From: Gordonia zhaorongruii
GTDB lineage: Bacteria > Actinomycetota > Actinomycetes > Mycobacteriales > Mycobacteriaceae
Direction of reading: 5' to 3'
NCBI RefSeq assembly: GCF_007559005.1
Contig: NZ_CP041763.1
Span: forward strand, 838,463-902,462
Length of the DNA stretch: 64,000 nucleotides
The first letter of the stretch is position 1. Every line of letters begins with the position of its first letter. A model generated the notes under the pieces. That model did no database searches and was not told the origin of the DNA. It saw only the letters and a list, made by a program, of their open reading frames with translations. The position numbers and the translations under genes are program-made. Shown here piece after piece: positions 8,628 through 17,095 of this stretch.

Positions 8628-9260
8628 TCAGCCGAGGCTGAAGGGCTTGCCGTACAGGGTGGACTGGACGACGCCGCCGTCGAACGACAGCTCATCGTCG
8701 TCGTTCAGTTCGTAGCCTTCGCCGGCGATGACCTTCACGATCGAGCGAGCCGACGCGTGGCCGCCGCATTGCTGAACGTTGAGCTGGAAGCCGGAGACCA
8801 TGACGGTCGCCTTCTTCTCCTTGATGTCGATCTTGTCGCCCTTGACGAACTTCACCTCACCGGGCTTCAGCGGCACGGAGAGCGAACCGCTCAGCGACGG
8901 CGAGGTCGCGATCGTGCCGGAGAGGCCGCCCTCGAGGCCGGTGATGTCGATCTGGCAGCCGACGAGGTAGCCGACCTGCATGAGGCCCTTGCCCTTGCTC
9001 AGAGTGGCCTTGTAGGTGCCCGAGACCGCAGCCGAACGGCCTGCGCCGTTGTTGGCGACCGAGCGCTGACGGACCACGCTCTCGCCGCTGCGCTTGAGCT
9101 TGACGGTCTGGCCGTCGATGCCCGTCGAGGTCTTGGAACCGCTGGGGAGACGTCCGGCGTTGGCGTCGCCGGCGGTTGCGATCAGACCGGTTGCAGCAAC
9201 CGCGGCAACGGTCGTCGCGACGGCGGCACGCCGTGCGATCGAGGTGGTCTTGTCGGACAT
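8628..9260 (-). CDS. MspA-family porin, copy B
   Basis: A 210-residue paralogue of the neighbouring porin, with the same organisation: Ala-rich signal peptide ending near GDANA, mature start GRLPSGSKTSTG, the motif YLVGCQIDITG, CGGHASARSIVKV and an identical C-terminal YGKPFSLG. It carries an acidic stretch (GYELNDDDELSFDGG) before the last strand that copy A lacks, which might change the charge of the pore. The ATG start has AGGAG six bases upstream. It is the first gene of the pair and lies downstream of a 278-bp gap holding its promoter. Individual pore properties cannot be read from sequence. Confidence 0.87.
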   Translation of the reverse strand: MSDKTTSIARRAAVATTVAAVAATGLIATAGDANAGRLPSGSKTSTGIDGQTVKLKRSGESVVRQRSVANNGAGRSAAVSGTYKATLSKGKGLMQVGYLVGCQIDITGLEGGLSGTIATSPSLSGSLSVPLKPGEVKFVKGDKIDIKEKKATVMVSGFQLNVQQCGGHASARSIVKVIAGEGYELNDDDELSFDGGVVQSTLYGKPFSLG

Positions 9261-9479
9261 TCAGACTCCTACTAAGTAACTGGTTGGTCTCGGAAAGACA
9301 TCGTTCGGGGGGAACAGTAGCGGAGATTTACCGTCGTTTCGATGCGATGTCTCAGCGTGTACTTAGGTGGCACTAACTGTTCGTTCGACCGACACGATTC
9401 GCGTCACCTCCGCGTAACTTAATAGACCGAATCCCGTAATTGTGCAGGCTGAAGTCCCAGGACGAATCGGACAAAAGTA

Positions 9480-9515
9480 AACGCCGGCCGTCGACAGGAG
9501 TCGACGACCGGCGTT
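9480..9515 (-). terminator. Intrinsic terminator after the thiolase gene
   Basis: Sixteen-base arms AACGCCGGCCGTCGAC and GTCGACGACCGGCGTT pair with one mismatch around an AGGA loop. On the minus strand the hairpin is followed by TTACTTTTGT. It lies 24 bp past the thiolase stop. The rest of 9261-9538 holds the porin promoter region and nothing else I recognise. Confidence 0.8.
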
Positions 9516-9538
9516 ACTGTGAAACTCGTCACTGAGAG

Positions 9539-10762
9539 TTAGCTGAGACGCTCCAGAACCATCGCCATGCCCTGTCCGCCACCGACGCACATGGTCTCGA
9601 TGCCGAACTGCTTGTCGTGCGTCTGCAGGTTGTTCAGCAGGGTGGTGGTGATGCGGGCACCGGTCATGCCGAACGGGTGGCCCAGCGCGATGGCGCCGCC
9701 CGAGACGTTCAGCTTGTCGTGGTCGATGCCGAGCTCGGCAGCCGAGCCGAGAACCTGGACGGCGAACGCCTCGTTGAGCTCCACCAGGTCGATGTCGCTC
9801 ATGCTCATGCCGGAGACGCGCAGCACCTTGCGTACAGCCTCGATCGGGCCCAGGCCCATGATCTCCGGCGACAGACCCGTCGCCGCAGTCGCGACGACGC
9901 GAGCCAACGGCGTGAGGCCCAGTTCCTTCGCCTTGGTGTCGCTCATGATGACGAGGGCGGCGGCGCCGTCGTTCAGCGGGCAGGCGTTGCCTGCGGTGAT
10001 GGTGCCGTCCGGGCGGAACACCGGCTTGAGCTGAGAGATCTTCTCGTAGGTGGTGCCTGCGCGGGGGCCGTCATCAGTGCTCACCTGCGTGCCGTCGGGC
10101 AGCGTGACCGGGTCGATCTCGCGAGCGAAGAAGCCGTCGTTGATCGCCTTCTCCGCGCGGTTCTGCGACAGGACGCCCCAGCGGTCCTGATCCTCACGGG
10201 AGATGCCGGTGAACGACGCGACGTTCTCCGCGGTCTGGCCCATCGAGATGTAGACGTCGGGAATCAGTCCGTCTTCGCGCGGGTCGTGCCAGGTGCCTGC
10301 GCCGCCTTCTGCGGCGGCCGCGCTCCGTGCCTGCGCATCGTCGAAGATCGGGTTCTTCGAATCCGGGAGTCCGTCCGCGGCACCGGAGATGCCGAAGCTC
10401 GAGACGCTCTCGACGCCGCCGGAGATGAAGACGTCGCCCTCGCCGGCCTTGATCGCGTGCAGGGCCATGCGGGTGGTCTGGAGCGAGGAGGAGCAGTACC
10501 GGTTGACGCTCACGCCGGGGACGTGGTCGAGGCCGAGTTCCACGGCGACGACGCGGGCGATGTTGTAACCGCCCTGGCCGCCGGGCTGGCCGATTCCGAG
10601 ATGGATGTCCTCGATGAGGGCGGGGTCGAGTTCGGGAACCTTCGCGAGAGCCGCCGCCACCATCTGGCGGGCGAGCTCGTCCGGGCGGACATCCTTGAGG
10701 GAGCCCTTTCCGGCGCGACCGATGGGGGAACGGGCATGGGCCACAATCACTGCTTCTGTCAT
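9539..10762 (-). CDS. Acetyl-CoA C-acyltransferase (thiolase)
   Basis: Type II thiolase, cleaving 3-ketoacyl-CoA in beta-oxidation or condensing acetyl-CoA in the reverse direction. The nucleophile Cys lies in SVNRYCSSSLQTTRMALHAI, the catalytic His in SGGAIALGHPFGMTGAR, and the C-terminal Cys loop in METMCVGGGQGMAM-like context (IETMCVGGGQG). At 407 residues it has normal family length. I chose ATG 10762: a -10 box TATCGT lies exactly seven bases upstream (10770-10775), giving a leaderless message; a GTG nine bases further out is less likely. It occupies the place of fadA3 (Rv1074c) upstream of cbs in mycobacteria and is divergent from cbs here. Confidence 0.9.
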   Translation of the reverse strand: MTEAVIVAHARSPIGRAGKGSLKDVRPDELARQMVAAALAKVPELDPALIEDIHLGIGQPGGQGGYNIARVVAVELGLDHVPGVSVNRYCSSSLQTTRMALHAIKAGEGDVFISGGVESVSSFGISGAADGLPDSKNPIFDDAQARSAAAAEGGAGTWHDPREDGLIPDVYISMGQTAENVASFTGISREDQDRWGVLSQNRAEKAINDGFFAREIDPVTLPDGTQVSTDDGPRAGTTYEKISQLKPVFRPDGTITAGNACPLNDGAAALVIMSDTKAKELGLTPLARVVATAATGLSPEIMGLGPIEAVRKVLRVSGMSMSDIDLVELNEAFAVQVLGSAAELGIDHDKLNVSGGAIALGHPFGMTGARITTTLLNNLQTHDKQFGIETMCVGGGQGMAMVLERLS

Positions 10763-10860
10763 GCGCGCCACGATAGTCGATCACTCGCTCGGAAAGCGGA
10801 GTCTCGTGCAGATTCCGGGCCGGTCAGGTGCGAATGTCCACAAGGTGGGAACATGGACGC

Positions 10861-12270
10861 ATGCGCATCGCCAATCACGTCGTGGACCTGGTCGGAAACA
10901 CCCCGCTGGTCAAACTCAATTCGGTTATCAAGGACGGGGCGGGGCTCGTCGCAGCCAAGGTCGAGTACCTCAACCCGGGCGGTAGTTCCAAGGACCGCAT
11001 CGCAACCCGGATGATCGACGCGGCCGAGGAATCCGGCGAATTGAAGCCAGGCGGCACCATTGTCGAGCCGACCTCGGGCAACACCGGTGTGGGACTTGCG
11101 CTGGTGGCGCAGCAGCGCGGTTACAAGTGCGTGTTCGTCTGCCCCGACAAGGTGGCGGAGGACAAGCGGAACGTGCTGCGCGCGTACGGCGCCGAGGTGA
11201 TCGTCTGCCCGACGGCTGTCCCGCCCGAGCACCCGGACAGCTACTACAACGTCTCCGACCGGTTGGCAGAAGAGCTGCCCGGCGGCTGGAAGCCGAACCA
11301 GTACGCGAACCTCAACGGCCCGCTCAGCCACTACGAGACCACCGGCCCCGAGATCTGGAACGACACGGATGGCAAGGTGACGCACTTCGTCGCGGGCGTC
11401 GGCACCGGTGGAACCATCACCGGCACCGGCCGCTACCTCAAGGAGGCGTCGGACGGCCGCGTGAAGGTGGTCGGCGTCGACCCGGAGGGCTCCGTGTACT
11501 CGGGCGGCTCGGGCCGTCCGTACCTCGTCGAGGGTGTTGGCGAGGACTTCTGGCCGGACGCCTACGACCCGACGATCCCGGACGAGATCATCGCCGTCTC
11601 GGACGCTGACTCGTTCGAGATGACGCGTCGCCTCGCCCGCGAGGAGGGCCTTCTGGTCGGCGGCTCGTGCGGCATGGCCGTCGTCGCGGCCCTCGAAGTC
11701 GCCGAGCGTGAAGGCCCCGACGCCGTGGTCGTCGTGCTGCTTCCCGACGGTGGCCGCGGCTACATGTCGAAGATCTTCAACGACGACTGGATGAGCAGCT
11801 ACGGCTTCCTCCGCACCCCGCTCGACGGGAAGGCTCGCGATGAGTCGACTGTCGGCGCCCTGCTGCGCGGGAAGTCCGGTTCGATGCCCGATCTGGTGCA
11901 CACCCACCCGCAGGAGACGGTTCGTGACGCCGTCGAGATCCTCCGCGAGTACGGGGTGTCGCAGATGCCGGTCGTCGGTGCCGAGCCTCCGATCATGGCG
12001 GGCGAGATCGCCGGCGCGGTCACCGAGCGCGACCTGTTGAGCGCGGTGTTCGAGGGGCGCGCGGGTCTGGCGGATCCGGTCTCGGAACATATGGGCACCG
12101 CTTTCCCGTTGATCGGATCGGGTGAGCGTGTGTCCATGGCCATGAAGGCGCTCAGCGAATCGGATGCGCTGATGGTCATCGACGAGGGCAAGCCGATCGG
12201 CGTCATCACCCGCCACGACCTCCTGGCCTTCGCCAGCACGAACCCGATTCCGACACTGCAGGAGAACTGA
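10861..12270 (+). CDS. cbs: Cystathionine beta-synthase
   Basis: PLP enzyme that condenses serine (or O-acetylserine) with homocysteine to cystathionine, the first step of reverse transsulfuration. The PLP lysine is in EYLNPGGSSKDRIATRM, followed by the phosphate loop EPTSGNTGVGLALVAQ and GVGTGGTITGTGRYLKE. The C-terminal third holds a CBS-domain pair (SMPDLVHTHPQETVRDAVEI; VTERDLLSAVFEG; PIGVITRHDLLAF). The 469 residues match M. tuberculosis Cbs almost end to end. The start ATG at 10861 matches the family's MRIA start; an upstream ATG at 10828 in frame is ignored. metB follows after two bases, forming a two-gene transsulfuration operon. Confidence 0.93.
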   Translation: MRIANHVVDLVGNTPLVKLNSVIKDGAGLVAAKVEYLNPGGSSKDRIATRMIDAAEESGELKPGGTIVEPTSGNTGVGLALVAQQRGYKCVFVCPDKVAEDKRNVLRAYGAEVIVCPTAVPPEHPDSYYNVSDRLAEELPGGWKPNQYANLNGPLSHYETTGPEIWNDTDGKVTHFVAGVGTGGTITGTGRYLKEASDGRVKVVGVDPEGSVYSGGSGRPYLVEGVGEDFWPDAYDPTIPDEIIAVSDADSFEMTRRLAREEGLLVGGSCGMAVVAALEVAEREGPDAVVVVLLPDGGRGYMSKIFNDDWMSSYGFLRTPLDGKARDESTVGALLRGKSGSMPDLVHTHPQETVRDAVEILREYGVSQMPVVGAEPPIMAGEIAGAVTERDLLSAVFEGRAGLADPVSEHMGTAFPLIGSGERVSMAMKALSESDALMVIDEGKPIGVITRHDLLAFASTNPIPTLQEN

Positions 12271-12272
12271 AA

Positions 12273-13415
12273 TTGACTGATCAGGGCTTTTCCACGAAGG
12301 CGATCCACGCAGGCTGGGAGCCGGACGCCCGTACCGGCGCGGTGAACGTACCGATCTTCGCGAGTTCGACGTTTGCGCAGGACGGCGTCGGAGGCATGCG
12401 CGACGGCTACGAATACGCGCGCACCGGTAACCCGACCCGTCGGGTGCTGGAGGACAACATGGCTGCCATCGAGGCCGGCACGTTCGGTCGTGCGTTCGCC
12501 TCCGGCATGGCAGCGACCGATGCGATGCTTCGCGCCGGACTGCGCCCCGGTGATCACCTCGTCATCCCGAACGACGCGTACGGCGGGACGTTCCGACTCA
12601 TCGACAAGGTGTTCAGCGAGTGGGGCATCACCTACTCGGTGGCGCCGGTCATCGATCCGGAAGCGGTCAAGGCGGCGATCACCCCGCAGACCAAGCTCGT
12701 CTGGATCGAGACCCCGACCAACCCGCTGCTCAACGTCGGTGACATCGCGGCCCTCGCGGACGTGGCGCACGACGCGGGTGCCAAGCTCGTCGTCGACAAC
12801 ACGTTCGCGACGCCGTACCTGCAGCAGCCGTTGACGCTGGGCGCGGACGTGGTCCTGCACTCGACCACGAAGTACCTGGGCGGCCACTCGGACGTGGTGG
12901 GCGGTGCGATCGTCACGAACGACGAGAAGCTCGACGCCGACCTCGCGTTCCTGCAGAACGGTGCGGGTGCTGTGCCGGGACCGTTCGACGCTTACCTCAC
13001 GATGCGCGGAATCAAGACTCTCTCGGTCCGCATGGATCGGCACTGCGACAACGCGGAGAAGCTGGTCGAGTACCTGTCGTCGCACCCGAAGATCGCGTCG
13101 GTCCTGTATCCGGGCCTTGAGGATCATCCGGGTCACGCTGCCGCGGCGAAGCAGATGCGACGTTTCGGCGGCATGATCTCGGTGCGTCTGGCCGGCGGCC
13201 GTCAGGCGGCTCTCGACTTCTGCGCGAAGACGAAGGTCTTCACTCTTGCGGAATCGTTGGGCGGTATCGAGTCGCTCATCGAGCATCCGGGCGCGATGAC
13301 TCATGCGTCCACCGCGGGATCGCTTCTCGAGGTTCCCGATGACCTGGTGCGTCTCTCTGTCGGAATCGAGGACATCAGCGATCTTCTCGCCGATGTCGAG
13401 CAAGCCCTCGGCTGA
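12273..13415 (+). CDS. metB: Cystathionine gamma-synthase/lyase
   Basis: Cys/Met-metabolism PLP enzyme of 380 residues. The PLP lysine lies in DVVLHSTTKYLGGHSDVVGG, and the substrate-binding EYARTGNPTRRVLEDN and IESLIEHPGAMTHAS are present. The family contains gamma-synthase and gamma-lyase, which motifs alone do not separate; its place behind cbs suggests work on cystathionine. The start codon is TTG at 12273, with AGGAG ending nine bases upstream and overlapping the end of cbs, so translation is probably coupled. Convergent with the HNH gene, 17 bp between stops and no clear hairpin there. Confidence 0.9.
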   Translation: MTDQGFSTKAIHAGWEPDARTGAVNVPIFASSTFAQDGVGGMRDGYEYARTGNPTRRVLEDNMAAIEAGTFGRAFASGMAATDAMLRAGLRPGDHLVIPNDAYGGTFRLIDKVFSEWGITYSVAPVIDPEAVKAAITPQTKLVWIETPTNPLLNVGDIAALADVAHDAGAKLVVDNTFATPYLQQPLTLGADVVLHSTTKYLGGHSDVVGGAIVTNDEKLDADLAFLQNGAGAVPGPFDAYLTMRGIKTLSVRMDRHCDNAEKLVEYLSSHPKIASVLYPGLEDHPGHAAAAKQMRRFGGMISVRLAGGRQAALDFCAKTKVFTLAESLGGIESLIEHPGAMTHASTAGSLLEVPDDLVRLSVGIEDISDLLADVEQALG

Positions 13416-13432
13416 GCGGTTCGGCGACTTCA

Positions 13433-14806
13433 TCACGCCGCGTCCGCGACGGGATGGGCTGTCATCGTTCGCCGTCCGTGAGAGCGAATCGGTGACCGCC
13501 GACGGCGCGGATGTGCGGGATCGACGGGCTCGAGGAAATACGGTTGGCGATCCTCGCCGATGAACACCTCCCATCCGGAGTGGTGGATCATCGTGTGATG
13601 CATTCTGCAGAGCAGAACGCCGTTGTCGACGCTGGTCTCGCCGCCTTCGGACCATGGAACGCAGTGGTGGGCGTCGGTCCAGGACGCGGGACGCCCGCAC
13701 CCTGGGAACGCGCAGCCTCGGTCTCGAACGGTGAGCGCTTTGCGGATCGCGGGCGTCACCAGTCGGTGTTCTCTGCCCACATCGAGTGGCGCGCCGCCTT
13801 TGTCGATCGACACCGCCGAAACCGCTGCGTCGCAGAGAACGAGGCTCACTGTCGCTGGACTGATCGGTCCGGCGAAGCCCAGTGACGCGACGTCGTCGAC
13901 ACTGCGGGACGGGACGTGACCGCTGCCTGTGTTGTCCACGGTTGCGGCCGGGATGATTAGGGTCGCGTGGGGGAGGACTCCACCGCTTGTAGGGCGGTTC
14001 GACCCTGCCAGATAGTTTCGGACGATCTGGCCGAGCGCGTCAGCCCGCCGCTGACTGGTGGAGCGAGGATCGGGACTTCCATCCGGGCGTAGGACGGGTC
14101 GGCACAGCGGGTCGATGGCCGCCGAGAGTTCCTCCCCGGTAAGCACGTCGAGGTTGAGGGTCGAGTTGATGCGGCCTTCGTCGTCGACCGTCAGGCTCAT
14201 CTCGTTCAATCCGGCATTCTCGGCTGCCGGAACGCGCTCTGCATCGTCTGTGGCGACTGCGAGCTCGATCGCAAACTGACGTGCGCGACGCGCCACGTCT
14301 CCGGGAGTGTCCTGCACCAGCAGGAGTGAGGTGATTCGGCGCAGTTCCCCGTCGTCGAGAGCCACGCGATGTTCGATGAAAGCGATTCCTTTCCCGACGG
14401 CGTCGGCGTTCTCGGCCGACAGTGCGCCGTTGCGGGTCGCTGACCCGACGGCGGGCAACCTCTCGGCCGCCGCGCCGTTCCGGACGGTTCGGTGGGCGAT
14501 AGCCGGTGGAACGCCGATGGCCGTCAATAAGCCGGCAGGGTTGGTGACCCGTTTGCGGAAGGGGATTCCGACTCGACCGGCCGTGGCGATGACGGCAGAC
14601 AAGGTGGCGTCGGCGAGGTTGCGTAGCCGAACGAGTTCGACTGTGGTGGCAAGGATCTCGGCGTCATTGAGTCCTGTCCGACTGGCCGATTGCAACGACT
14701 CTGCGAGACGTGGGGTGCGATCAGAATCCGTACGACGATCGGTCGTGGGTGGGGCCATCTCGTCGACGAGATGATCAGTGAACTTTCTGACGGTATCGGC
14801 AAACAT
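13433..14806 (-). CDS. DUF222 protein with C-terminal HNH endonuclease domain
   Basis: A 457-residue protein: an N-terminal DUF222 region (about residues 30-330) and an HNH nuclease domain near residues 360-420, read as RDRGCAFPGCGRPASWTDAH then HCVPWSEGGETSVDNGVLLC and RMHHTMIHHSGWEV. The Cys pairs (CAFPGC and CRMHH) would hold the structural zinc. Such genes are multicopy in mycobacteria and relatives (the 13E12 repeat family) and are often treated as selfish or mobile-associated; their biological role is unknown. ATG 14806 has GAGGGG upstream. The gene marks the left side of a lower-GC accessory patch. I see no terminal inverted repeats around it. Confidence 0.88.
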   Translation of the reverse strand: MFADTVRKFTDHLVDEMAPPTTDRRTDSDRTPRLAESLQSASRTGLNDAEILATTVELVRLRNLADATLSAVIATAGRVGIPFRKRVTNPAGLLTAIGVPPAIAHRTVRNGAAAERLPAVGSATRNGALSAENADAVGKGIAFIEHRVALDDGELRRITSLLLVQDTPGDVARRARQFAIELAVATDDAERVPAAENAGLNEMSLTVDDEGRINSTLNLDVLTGEELSAAIDPLCRPVLRPDGSPDPRSTSQRRADALGQIVRNYLAGSNRPTSGGVLPHATLIIPAATVDNTGSGHVPSRSVDDVASLGFAGPISPATVSLVLCDAAVSAVSIDKGGAPLDVGREHRLVTPAIRKALTVRDRGCAFPGCGRPASWTDAHHCVPWSEGGETSVDNGVLLCRMHHTMIHHSGWEVFIGEDRQPYFLEPVDPAHPRRRRSPIRSHGRRTMTAHPVADAA

Positions 14807-14920
14807 TGTGACCCCCTCGTTGAACTACTTGTGATTTATGTTACCTGTCTCATTCGTATAGTACAAGTGTTCGAAACATTGAATGTGGGGTGCTCCGGGT
14901 TCTGAAAGTCGAGATTCACG

Positions 14921-14949
14921 GGAACCGAATCTGGCTACTGTGCGTCTAA
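14921..14949 (+). promoter_or_regulatory. SigM-type ECF promoter P1
   Basis: GGAAC (14921-14925), 17 bases, then CGTCTAA (14943-14949). It matches the M. tuberculosis SigM consensus known to me (GGAAC, 16-17 bases, CGTC). It lies 45 bp before the start codon of the small gene at 14995. The surroundings (CTGTGCGTCTAAGTGAATAG, 14938-14957) recur with one change at 16047-16066. Confidence 0.65.
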
Positions 14950-14994
14950 GTGAATAGCGACGTCTCGAAAAGGTGCTGCCGCAGAGGAGTTCGA

Positions 14995-15309
14995 ATGGGT
15001 GAACTGGCGTATGAAGCCACGCTGTGGGGGATACGCGGCCAGGTTGCGCGTGATGCTGCGCGGGAGTTGGAGGAGTTGGCGCGAGCCTTAACCGCGGTGG
15101 TTGGCCGCAACTACTTTGGTGTCGGCTGCGTCGAGGGCAGCCAACTGTTCCAGCGTCTGAGTGTGACAATTGCGGATGGGTCGCGAAGTATTCAGGCTGC
15201 GGGGCAGCAGTCGGTCCATCTGGCGCAGCAGTGTGCGGTTGCCTCTGATTCGCTGGCCGAAGCAGACCAACATGGACAGGTGTTGATAAGCGGAACACCT
15301 GAACGATGA
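14995..15309 (+). CDS. Small helical protein, putative type VII secretion substrate
   Basis: A 104-residue protein without signal peptide or membrane segment. It looks all-helical, with heptad-like Ala/Leu patterns (ARELEELARALTAVVG, then QAAGQQSVHLAQQCAVASDS), the size and style of EspC/WXG100-like substrates, although a clean WxG and YxxxD/E motif are absent. I chose ATG 14995 because GAGGAG lies just upstream; a GTG at 14950 would sit on the promoter's edge. It overlaps the DUF3558 lipoprotein gene by four bases, so the two are translationally coupled. Upstream is a SigM-type promoter, also found before the small genes near ESX-4. Base composition is less GC-rich than the flanks. Function inferred from context only. 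Confidence 0.55.
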   Translation: MGELAYEATLWGIRGQVARDAARELEELARALTAVVGRNYFGVGCVEGSQLFQRLSVTIADGSRSIQAAGQQSVHLAQQCAVASDSLAEADQHGQVLISGTPER

Positions 15310-15935
15310 GGCAATGCTGCGTTGGGGTAGCAGCGATTGCGACGCTGGTCAGTGTTTCGTCGTGTGCAATTGAAGGTCAGCCGATTTCGGTTGCAGATTC
15401 CGGTCATGCGGGTTCGGTCATTAGGCAGGCCGACGACAATGGCGTTCGCCTGCCGTTTGAGACTCGCCACGCGAATCGATGGAACGCGGCGAACGATGGA
15501 ACTACTTATGAACCGTGCACCGCAGTGTCCGGGTCAAATTTAGCTGAGGCGGGTCTCGTTCCCTCTACTGTGGCGGACGCTGCTGGCACTAACGGACAGA
15601 CGTTACGTGGCTGTACCTGGGACTATCAACGTTCCAGCCTCGGGGATTCCTGGACGCTTACTCAGATCGTGGGAAACTCGCGAGGACTTGATTCGGAAAA
15701 GCGATTGAAATCCACGTCCTCGGACGTCTGGCTCCCAGACCGTGAGATGGACTCTCGTCTGGTCGGTGTTCACCGGACGAATGGAGTGTGGTCGTGCGAC
15801 ACCTACGTCCAGTCCGGTCGCGCCGCGGTGTCCACGATCGTCAATCACTTCGGCACCGCCAAGCCTGATCCTGACGAGATCTGCGAACGCGCACTGGCTT
15901 TCACGCGCGCTACGATCGACAAGATGCCCCTGTGA
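15306..15935 (+). CDS. DUF3558-family lipoprotein
   Basis: A 209-residue predicted lipoprotein. A short hydrophobic leader ends in a lipobox (LVSVSSC, Cys about residue 20), so the mature protein should be anchored outside the membrane. The DUF3558 signature is clear: YEPCTAVSGSNLAEAGLVPS, then GCTWDY, and later WSCDTYVQSGRAAVSTIV, giving paired cysteines likely to form disulfides. The family is common in mycolic-acid actinobacteria and of unknown function. Here it is the second gene of a pair with a type VII-substrate-like gene (ATGA overlap), which may mean it receives or assists that protein at the cell envelope. Lower GC than neighbours suggests transfer. Confidence 0.75.
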   Translation: MRQCCVGVAAIATLVSVSSCAIEGQPISVADSGHAGSVIRQADDNGVRLPFETRHANRWNAANDGTTYEPCTAVSGSNLAEAGLVPSTVADAAGTNGQTLRGCTWDYQRSSLGDSWTLTQIVGNSRGLDSEKRLKSTSSDVWLPDREMDSRLVGVHRTNGVWSCDTYVQSGRAAVSTIVNHFGTAKPDPDEICERALAFTRATIDKMPL

Positions 15936-16029
15936 CATGCCCGTGACACGCGTCGATGATTTGTCTCGGTGGCAGTGCCCCTGTGGCCTCGTGCCGTCCA
16001 GCCAGGTCTGAGGGCACGCCGGCTACCGG

Positions 16030-16058
16030 GGAACCTGTTGCCGCTTCTGTGCGTCTAA
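16030..16058 (+). promoter_or_regulatory. SigM-type ECF promoter P2, without an obvious gene
   Basis: GGAAC (16030-16034), 17 bases, CGTCTAA (16052-16058). The segment 16047-16066 equals 14938-14957 except for one base. No well-supported gene follows; the nearest candidate is the weak frame at 16086. It may be the remains of a second cassette like the one at 14995-15935. Confidence 0.6.
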
Positions 16059-16085
16059 CTGAATAGAAGGTACTTTCCGGCGGCA

Positions 16086-16304
16086 GTGGGGGATTCCGGG
16101 ATCGGCGCGTTGGGGGACGTGCTTCTGGGTTTCCAGGTCGGGTCTGTCGCCGTGCGTTGGGGGATGGCCGGGGTGGGGACCGCTTCTTATTGGGGGGAGG
16201 CGGTCCCCGCACGGTCGCAGCTCGCTGTCGGCACTAGTCGTTCGCGGTCGAACATCCGCTGCAGATGCCCGTGGAGAACGCCCGCGGCAGGCATTCAATA
16301 CTGA
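16086..16304 (+). CDS. Possible small gene or gene remnant
   Basis: A 72-codon frame with GTG start about 28 bases after promoter P2. It begins VGDSGIGALGDVLLG, is Gly- and Val-rich and turns Arg-rich at the end. There is no good ribosome-binding site and no recognised family. Inside it a perfect hairpin (GGGGACCGC 16175-16183, GCGGTCCCC 16200-16208) could act as a terminator. The interval 15936-16457 otherwise holds P2 and loosely repetitive sequence near 16300-16350. It may be a decayed remnant of a substrate gene; evidence is weak. Confidence 0.2.
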   Translation: MGDSGIGALGDVLLGFQVGSVAVRWGMAGVGTASYWGEAVPARSQLAVGTSRSRSNIRCRCPWRTPAAGIQY

Positions 16305-16457
16305 CATTCGCGGCCGACGTTCGTAGTCGGCATCCGTAGTCGACACTCGCCACTCAACGTGGCGGCCGGCCGTATCCGTATCCACCGCTGCACCTGAATG
16401 TCGTTGCTCGCCTGCAGGTTTGATCGACAGATCGATGCACAACGCGGTGGGCAGACA

Positions 16458-16958
16458 ATGTGTTGTGTGTCCGGCACGGTTGAATTCGTGGCGGCGAGAC
16501 TATCGGAACCCCTGGAATGGAGTACATTCGCGTACTCATTCGGGCACCGACTCGTCACTGTTCGGAACGCCCGCGCGATGTCGCAGGATGAACTGTCCGA
16601 ACGGTCTGGGATCCACCGCAATCAGATATCGAATCTCGAACGGGCAACCAGTAATCGGGAACCGCACGTCTCGGATCCGAAACTGTCGACGGTGTACCGG
16701 CTGGCGCGTGCTCTGGAAGTACCGCCCGCGTACCTGCTTCCGGATCTGCGGTCGCTCGTTCCAGTCCGATCGGCTGAACAAGCGTCGACGGCTGATCTAT
16801 CGACGGTCGAGACCCGGCTGCGGACCGTCATCGAGCGCCATGCGGCAGGCGAGGTTGCGAACCTCGAGACAATCGATCCCGGCTACATTGCGATCACTCG
16901 AGACCAGCATTCGGATACCGGACTACCGACTAAGGCAGCCGACGAAACAAGGGAGTAG
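16458..16958 (+). CDS. XRE-family helix-turn-helix regulator
   Basis: A DNA-binding protein of about 166 residues with one Cro/C1-type domain around residues 29-95: RLVTVRNARAMSQDELSERS, GIHRNQISNLERA and STVYRLARALEVPPAYLL. The C-terminal tail is Asp/Glu-rich with no known fold. Genes of this type beside type VII or DUF3558 cassettes often control local genes, which is inference here. The start is uncertain: ATG 16458 is used; GTG 16467 and an upstream in-frame ATG at 16398 are possible. A short palindrome GAGTAC-N6-GTACTC (16520-16537) lies inside the coding region. Base composition is lower in GC than the greA side. Convergent with greA. Confidence 0.75.
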   Translation: MCCVSGTVEFVAARLSEPLEWSTFAYSFGHRLVTVRNARAMSQDELSERSGIHRNQISNLERATSNREPHVSDPKLSTVYRLARALEVPPAYLLPDLRSLVPVRSAEQASTADLSTVETRLRTVIERHAAGEVANLETIDPGYIAITRDQHSDTGLPTKAADETRE

Positions 16959-17006
16959 TGCCGCGGCATGGGGCCCGTTCGGTCGTAACTCGTGCAGACA
17001 GCGAAC

Positions 17007-17035
17007 AGCGGCACCGGGTGAAACCCGATGCCGCT
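17007..17035. terminator. Bidirectional terminator between the XRE gene and greA
   Basis: AGCGGCACCGGGT pairs with ACCCGATGCCGCT with two mismatched bases and a short GAA-containing loop. It lies between two convergent genes, 49 bp after one stop and 61 bp from the other. Confidence 0.6.
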
Positions 17036-17095
17036 GCATCACTATTCGGAATCCTGGTCCGCGACGCTCCTTATCGAAGCGTCCGAGCCATCAGA

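Noticed and set aside
9363..9590. 75-codon minus-strand frame between thiolase and porin genes
   Set aside because: It overlaps the thiolase 3' end and its terminator, has no initiation signal, and shows no family feature.
16520..16537. GAGTAC-N6-GTACTC as XRE operator
   Set aside because: It lies inside the coding region, and six-base arms are expected by chance at this scale.
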